This document shows positions 57,477 through 64,000 of a DNA stretch of 64,000 bases, one piece after another. A model generated the notes under the pieces. The model had not been told where the DNA came from. It ran no database searches and worked only from the letters and a program-made list of their open reading frames with translations. How positions within the stretch are numbered: the stretch's first letter is position 1; every line of letters begins with the position of its first letter. Made by a program: the position numbers and the translations under genes. The stretch lies in the NCBI GenBank assembly GCA_007258455.2, contig VDFB02373365.1:218049765-218113764 (forward strand), read 5' to 3'. The DNA comes from Sequoia sempervirens (lineage: Eukaryota; Streptophyta; Pinopsida; Cupressales; Cupressaceae).

Positions 57477-60279
57477 TGTTGGAGCCTAAAATTTCATGCA
57501 AATTTTAGTTTCTCATATGTGAAAATTTGATTGACACTCAGAAGTAAAGTTGAAAAATCTGCTTATGTGGCTCATTTTGAAAAATCATAACTTTGGATTT
57601 GTTTGTTTTTATGCCAAACCACTTTGCAGACATGTTTGTCTAACATATGGGAGTATGCACACTAGTTTTCAGCTTCATCCAATCAGTTTTGATGAAGTTT
57701 CAGAGGGCTAAGTTTAAGGTTTTTTAAGAAAATCTGCTATCAACACAGTAAAATCTATTAAAGTGGCCCACTTTGAAGGAAAATATTAAGCATCTGAAAA
57801 GACATTACGACAAACCAGTTGGTGCTCTTGAATATCCCTATCTAAAGGTGCATCCATTCCAATTTTAAGGGAATTTGAATATCATTTGGTATTTTTGCAA
57901 AATCAAAACCAAACTAATTTTGCACAGTTTTATAATTGCACTCCCAGAATAGCTACAAAGTGATCAAGTTTGATTTTTAATATTTTTCAGAAGAAGAGGA
58001 TTTATGAAAAACCCATTTGCCTACATATTCATGTGACCTAAAGGAACCAATCCTCCAATTTATATCTTCCCAAGATCACATTTGATATTTTTTCAAAAAG
58101 GGAAAATGGAAGGTTTCAATTGAGCTTGACAGTGGTAATTTTAAGAAAATGTTAACTAAGCAACTTTGGGAATGTATAGTTTGCATTTCCAACAAGTTCA
58201 TGTAAAAAAATTTTATGAGTGTACTCTCCTATCACAAATCAACATGTATGTTCATTTTCATGGTCATCAGAGGAGTTCTGATATGCCTTTTAATTGTTTC
58301 ACCACTGCTCCCGAGCTAGATTTGGCACTCCAAAAAATTTGCAAATTTTGAAATTCTAAGAACGACCCAGTTGCTGTTTTAGCCTCAAATGTCTCCAGTT
58401 TCAATTTTGTTGGATTCTAAGCTCATTTGGTTCAGTAATTTAAAATTTTATTTTTCTTGCTATATGCTCCAACAGGGCCAATTTACAAAGGAAGTACCTT
58501 GATTTGGTGAGTTGTTCAAAATCCGTAAAAAGCCCACTTCCAAAATAATTGATCATGGTCACTTACAAATTTTTGTGGCTCTAGGATGCTTTGTGTGCCC
58601 GTGGTGAAATTATTTTTTTTGCTCTCCAGCCGAAATTGAAAAATTCTTTCTTAAGTTCTAAAGTTCAAATGACATATGTTTTAAAACATTAGGTATGTTT
58701 TAAAATGAATATGGATGCTTTCAAAACCCTAAATATTTTAGTGTTTTATAAAGTTTAAACTTTGTAAAATATTTGGAAAATAAATAAGCAATGAAGAAAT
58801 TTATCGTTAAGGAGGTGGAGTAAGTTTTCTCTAGTGAATATGTCACCCCGATGAAAATATTATTTTAAGGAATATAAACTTCATGTTTTTACTAAGGGGT
58901 TATAAGGAAGATGTTTATTTCACCCAAAAAAATTATAAAGGGTAAAAAATTATAACAATTTGCACTAAAGGAGTTACCAAAGTGGGTAATATGTATTTAC
59001 TGGGTGTAAATACAAACTGAGATTTGTTTAAAATAATGATCATAATGGGATTATATTGATAAAATAAATGTACAATCATAATTCACGAGAGGTTATTTAA
59101 AATACAAATGTTTTCACTAAGGATTAAAACATTCCTCCAAGAAATCATTTGAAGATTATGAAGAGGGTAATTGTTTTACTCAGGGAGTGATCTATTAATT
59201 GGGTGAAAATTTTAAACCACACAAGATAAAAATGGGATGAGGCGTGTAATTATTTTAAGGAGGTGAAGGGTAAGGATTGTCAACAAAGGATAATTCGCAA
59301 GAATGAAAATAAAGATTAAAGTTAAAATATTAAATAATTTGCCAAAAGGAAATTAATTAAATATTTTATTTTTCCCAAGATAATTCAACGAGGCGCTACA
59401 TCAAAATGAAGAGTCACTTTAGGTGGATAATGTGAAGGGTTGTAACCATAAAATAATGTATATATGTCAAATAAAATCAAAAGAATCCAAGATTAGATTT
59501 AGGAGAAATAAGTAGGTTAGGTAGTTGGATAGGATGAACTGTTGCCGAAATAAACATTATGTTGTACATTGTAAAATCTTTTAAAATTATATAATGGAGA
59601 AGAACATATTTATCAGGTGTCCCAATTATGGTGTCAATTGTTTGTCAAATTTATTGAAAACATTATCTAGTTGTCTCCAAGGCTGTCACTTCTTGATTAT
59701 TTAAATTGAAATATCAAGGATATTCTTCAATTTATCAAAGCACACTTGCTGCTCTTGTGTGGTTTAGTTAATTGGTTCCTACAAGACAGGATTAAATCCT
59801 TCTAATTAATCACAGTAATTTGGAAAAGGACATTTGGATTATTAAGAAGAATATGATAATTACACTCTTGCCTGTTTATACAATTTATAAACATAAAAGT
59901 GCCAAACAATTTGAATTGTATCCAGAAATAGGACACAAATATTATTTACCTCTTGACTCCATTAGCCCAACTGAAGTAGGCACTGGTCACACCATCCACA
60001 TTTTAGAATTCTATAAAATATTTGTTCAAAAAATTCACATCTCAAGTTTCATATTAGGAGTAGGAGTAGTTTATAAGCTTTTATCTATTACATTTGTGCC
60101 ATCGTAATAGATCCATCAATTCAGTCAAGTCATACAACTTTAAGCTTGCTTCAATCATATAGGTACACCCGCCTAGGTCTAGCAGCACCTAAAGAGAAGA
60201 AGGTCTAAACAATTTGGCCTTGTCTGTTACCTTGAAACGTACTAAGAGATTGGAAACCTCTTGAGGCATTTCGCCTACA
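57477..60279 (+). repeat. 5' LTR of the Tat-like element, about 2.8 kb
   Basis: Starts in the LINE sequence at TGTTGGAGCC. The end is placed at TCGCCTACA (60279), the last CA before the primer site, but 19 bases lie between, so the end is approximate. Its first 1.45 kb repeats at 62546-64000. No gene inside; the 95-codon frame at 59820-60107 has no recognisable content. Confidence 0.8.
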
Positions 60280-60298
60280 TTTTTGAGAGCTAAGAAAT

Positions 60299-60316
60299 TG
60301 GCGACTCCGCTGGGGA
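60299..60316 (+). other. primer binding site, tRNA-Arg type
   Basis: TGGCGACTCCGCTGGGGA on the plus strand. This sequence is known as the primer site of Tat/Ogre-branch Ty3 elements and gives the plus orientation. Confidence 0.85.
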
Positions 60317-60493
60317 TTATTTCAGAATATCCGGTTGAAGACCATCATATAGAGTCATTGAAGAAAGATTCATAATTTGAGAAGTTCTAGAAAAAGTGAT
60401 TCTGCTGGGGAGAAAATAAAAAATAATTTCAAAAGAATCATTTTCCTACTTTTGGAAAAGTAGGTGGCGACTATGGAAAAAATTTGATGAAAA

Positions 60494-62334
60494 ATGTACA
60501 ACAACCTTCTGGAAAAACCTTTGAATGAGTTACGTGATGAACTAAACAAAGTGAAAGTAGAAGTAGCTGAGAGCAAGAGAGCATTACTTCAAAAGCTGAG
60601 CGAATTGGGTATCTTGCTTGCTTTAGATACACCACAATATATACCATTCTCTGATGAGGAAGGATATTCAAATGCAAGTGGTCCTTGGATTCCACAAGTG
60701 CCTCATAATACAATTGGGAATTTTCACAATGAAGGTAATACACTTTATGCGTAGCAGAACATTCATTCACCACAGCCATCAAAGCAAATAAATGCTTATC
60801 CAGTCCCTCCTAGACAAAGGCTGGTAAGCTATCAAGGCTATCAATATGATCAATGTCAAATGCAACACAACTCCAGCCCACTTGGAAACGTCAGTCAGAA
60901 TCTGCAGCAAGGTACATCTTGGAACCAACAATCTAGATATGATGAATGTTTCAAAAATATTTTAGATGCCCTCCTTGACATAAGAAGAAATAGAGGAGAA
61001 TCTGGGCATTCTTTGATTTTCAGAATGTTGGAAATTTGTAGGCAAATACCTATGAATTATAGGCTCAACAAATCCATGTTTATTGAGCAGTTCATGAAAA
61101 TATATTGGCCCAATTCAATTCATTGGCCTAAGTCACTAAAACCGATCACTTTTGACCAAGTGAATGTGTTAATTGATATCATAGATAAGAAAATGGATGA
61201 AGAAAATGGTGACATCATTGATGAAGACGAAGATATTGATCAAACGATGCAGCCAATAGAAGATGAGACAGGTGCAATTCAAAATTATTTCTATGGTAGC
61301 TCGCATGATGAAGATACAAGAGATCTATCTTGCATAACAAATTGTGACAGGGAAAGCAGTACATGTTATGAGGGATCCGATGAATATTCAGATTGTGAGA
61401 TGAACCAATGGATTTTGATTTACAAGAAGGTGATTCTTGTAGTTTTTGTGATGATCAAGAAGAAGAAACAATGCAAGAAGCAAGTTCATTTGACAGTGAA
61501 CAAATAACACCTTCAGTTGCATATGAGAACCATAGGGACACAGTTGATAATAAATAAGATTGCACACTTGGAAATGGTTTTAAATTTTTTTCAAAACCAT
61601 TATATGATGAGAAGACAGAAGAAGATCAGATGATATTTTGCCAAGGTATGTTAGAAAACCAATTTTATGTGTTTTCAAATCCGCTTTATGTTGAAGATGA
61701 AGTGTTTTCTGATAATCAAAATGATGTACCAATTTGTGAGACAATTGAATGTGAGATCAAAGCCCTTGAATTGCAACTTTTTGATGATGAATACAACAAC
61801 AATGATGTGGATACCGAGGCATGTTCACTCAATAGTGAAAATTTTTTAGATTTACTGGCAGCAAAATATAAAAAATATACACATCAAGATTCAGAAAATT
61901 CATCTCCAACATTAATTGATTCAAATATACATGATTATGGTTGTGTGGATCAGAATTTTATGTCACTGCCAATTAGTGATATGGAGGAAGTAAAAAATAT
62001 TTCAAATCTGGTTGTTTCAAAAAATGTTGATGTGGAGGAATTTTCAGATTTACAAGAATGGTATTCTGATGGTAAATTTTTAATACAAGTGGGAGATCAT
62101 TCAGTAATGCATAATAGTGAGCAGAATAATGAGAAATGTTGCATTAAATATGCATGTAGATTGTATGGTAAAGATGATAGAAATTTATTTCATGATGATG
62201 AAGAATACAAACAACAGAATGGTGAAAGAAACTTGGGTCAAGCTGAACACAGTGATTTTCAGAAAATTTCCAATGACAGTGGCAGGGCTGATTGCATAAG
62301 TATTCTTAAAAAGAATTTGATGAAAAAAAAATAG
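60494..62334 (+). pseudogene. long acidic unknown ORF of the Tat-like element
   Basis: About 610 codons can be followed with only three lesions: a TAG at 60752-60754, a one-base shift near 61400 and a TAA near 61555. The start MYNNLLEKPLNELRDELNKV forms a coiled coil with VKVEVAESKRALLQKLSELG. A Gln/Asn/Tyr-rich stretch follows (SYQGYQYDQCQMQHNSSP), then a folded-looking part RYDECFKNILDALLDIRRNR and FIEQFMKIYWPNSIHWPKSL, then a long Asp/Glu-rich tail with scattered Cys (EGDSCSFCDDQEEE) and EFSDLQEWYSDGKFLIQVG. I recognise no domain. It could be a highly diverged gag or an accessory protein. It is better preserved than most frames in the window. Confidence 0.55.
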
Positions 62335-62545
62335 AGCAAGGTATTTGATAGGGGAAAATAAAGACAATTATTTTTGGTGGCCTTGAGCCATCAGCTATAG
62401 CGTGGTTTTTCAAAAAACCATGTTAGTTCATGACAAAAAAGAGTTTCAAGTCTACTACTCAAATGAATAAAATATTTGGTCTGCTCTTCTAGCGATCTGG
62501 ATTCTTACAATGATCTCACAATCATTCATCCCTAGATGGTGCCAC
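62335..62545 (+). other. 3' untranslated part of the Tat-like element
   Basis: No gene. The bases just before the LTR (CCTAGATGGTGCCAC) are not purine-rich, so a polypurine tract cannot be recognised at its expected place. Confidence 0.5.
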
Positions 62546-64000
62546 TGTTGGATCCTAAAATTTCATGCAAATTTTAGTTTCCCATATGTGAAAATTTGAT
62601 TTTGACACTCAGAAGTAAAGTTGAAAAATCTGCTTATGTGGCTCATTTTGAAAAATCATAACTTTCGATTTGTTTGTTTTTATGCCAAACCACTTTGCAG
62701 ACATGTTTTTCTAACATATGGGAGTATGCATGCCAGTTTTCACCTTCATCCAATCATTTTTTACAAAGTTTCAGAGGGCCAAGTTTAAGGGTTTTTAAGA
62801 AAATCTGCTGTCAGCACAGTAAAATCTATTAAAGTGGCTCACTTTGAAGGAAAATATTAAGCATCTGAAAAGACATTGCAACAAACCAGTTGGTGCTCTT
62901 GAATATCCCTATCTAAAGGTGCATCCATGCCAATTTTAAGGGAATTTGAATAGCATTTGGTATTTTTGCAAAATCAAAACCAAACTGATTGTGCACAGTT
63001 TTATAATTGCACTCCCAAAACAGCTACAAAGTGATCAAGTTTGATTTTTAATATTTTTCAGAGGAAGAGGATTTTTGAAAAACCAATTTTCCTACATGTT
63101 CATGTGACCTAAAGGAACCAATCCTCCAATTTATAGCTTCCCAAGATCACATTTGATATTTTTTCAAAAAGGGCAAATGGAAGGTTTCAATTGAGCTTGA
63201 CGGTGGTAATTTTCAGAAAATGTTAAGTAAGCAACTTTGGGAATTTATAGTTTGCATTTCTGAAAAAAATAAACATGTATGCTCATTTTCATGGTCATCA
63301 GAGGAGTTCTTATATGCCTTTTAATTGTTTCACCACTGCTCCTGGGCTAGATTTGGCACTCCGAAAAAATTGCAAATTTTGAAATTCTAAGAACGACCCA
63401 GTTGGTGTTTTGGCCTCAAATGTCTGTAGTTTCAATTTTGTTGGATGCTGAGCTCATTTGGTTCAATAATTTAAAATTTCATTTTTCTTGCTATATGCTC
63501 CCGCAGGGCCAGTTTACAAAGTACCTTGATTTGGTGAGCTATTCAAAATCCGTAAAAAACCCACTTCCAAAAGTCACTTACAAATTTTATTTGCTCTCTA
63601 GCCAAAATTGAAAAATTCTTTCTTAAGTTCTAAAGTTCAAATGACATATATTTTAAAACATTAGGTATGTTTTAAAATGAATATGGATGCTTTCAAAACC
63701 CTAATTATTTCAGTATTTTATAAAGTTTAAACTTTGTAAAATATTTGGAAAATAAATAAGCAATGAAGAAATTTATCAGCAAGAGAAGGGAGGTCGGAGT
63801 AAGTTTTCTCGAGTGAATATGTCACGCTGATGAAAATATTATTTTGAGGAATATAAACTTCATGTTTTTACTAAGGGGTTATAAGGAAGATGTTTATTTC
63901 ACCCACAAAAAATTATAACAATTTGCACTAAAGGAGTTACCAGAGTGGGTAATATGTATTTATTGGGTGTAAATACACACAAAGATTTGTTTAAAATAAT
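62546..64000 (+). repeat. 3' LTR of the Tat-like element, incomplete at window edge
   Basis: Repeats 57477 onward, mostly identical, with a deletion of about 40 bases near 63260 and another of about 55 bases near 63565 relative to the first copy. Runs off the end of the window. Confidence 0.88.

Larger units (their letters stand above)
57477..64000 (+). mobile_element. Tat-like non-autonomous LTR retrotransposon (3' end outside window)
   Basis: Direct repeats starting TGTTGGAGCCTAAAATTTC (57477) and TGTTGGATCCTAAAATTTC (62546) flank an interior of about 2.2 kb. The primer site TGGCGACTCCGCTGGGGA is the tRNA-Arg type typical of the Tat/Ogre branch. The interior has only one long acidic unknown ORF; protease, RT and integrase are absent. 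The element lies within the LINE. The second LTR is still running at 64000. Confidence 0.85.

Overview
This is nuclear plant DNA made almost entirely of transposable elements at different stages of decay. I recognise no host protein-coding gene, tRNA, rRNA or organelle insert. The pol lineages present (Ty1/copia, Ty3 chromovirus, a Tat-like element with a tRNA-Arg primer site, an L1-type LINE), the tRNA-Met primer sites and the nested architecture point to a seed plant with a very large, repeat-packed genome. A gymnosperm is my guess, not something the sequence proves.

Left part (1-25,036). AT-rich palindromic tandem repeats and an unassigned stretch (1-1,060) adjoin a minus-strand Ty1/copia element (about 1,065-5,795). 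It keeps gag, protease, integrase, most of RT and the 5' LTR, but lost RNase H and the 3' LTR. Next come a plus-strand decayed ORF of unknown family leading into an LTR with a TATA box (5,804-8,814), then a fragment of a minus-strand element with its 5' LTR (8,815-10,414). A plus-strand gag-like ORF (11,550-11,916 and 18,188-18,695) is split by a 6.3-kb minus-strand LTR element (11,917-18,187) that has LTRs, primer site and polypurine tract but no recognisable pol, only two long unknown ORFs. A second pol-less element (18,696-23,125) follows, with a 223-aa acidic ORF and a 245-bp TA-rich microsatellite.

Middle (25,037-32,640). A structurally complete Ty3 chromovirus on the minus strand: two 1.45-1.47-kb LTRs, a 5-bp GATCA target duplication, PBS, PPT, and gag-PR-RT-RH-INT-chromodomain in the usual order. 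Its pol frame holds nine nonsense codons, eight of them TAG, and no frameshift.

Right-centre (33,365-53,271). Three copies of a giant LTR (about 4.2 kb) alternate with two internal regions (LTR-int-LTR-int-LTR). Both internal regions encode a gag and a protease, then jump through an acidic linker built of three 26-codon repeats to the C-terminal GPY/F-like end of an integrase. RT, RNase H and the integrase core are missing from both, so this looks like a propagating non-autonomous family. The middle LTR also carries an 0.8-kb insertion with terminal inverted repeats.

Right end (53,272-64,000). The third giant LTR is cut by a plus-strand L1-type LINE (ORF1 with DUF4283-like domain, ORF2 with endonuclease and RT). 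The LINE is itself cut at 57,477 by a Tat-like non-autonomous LTR element (2.8-kb LTR, tRNA-Arg primer site, one long acidic unknown ORF) whose second LTR runs off the window.

None of these elements encodes an intact mobilisation apparatus. Boundaries come from reading TG...CA ends, PBS/PPT and repeat pairs by eye; percent identities are estimates.
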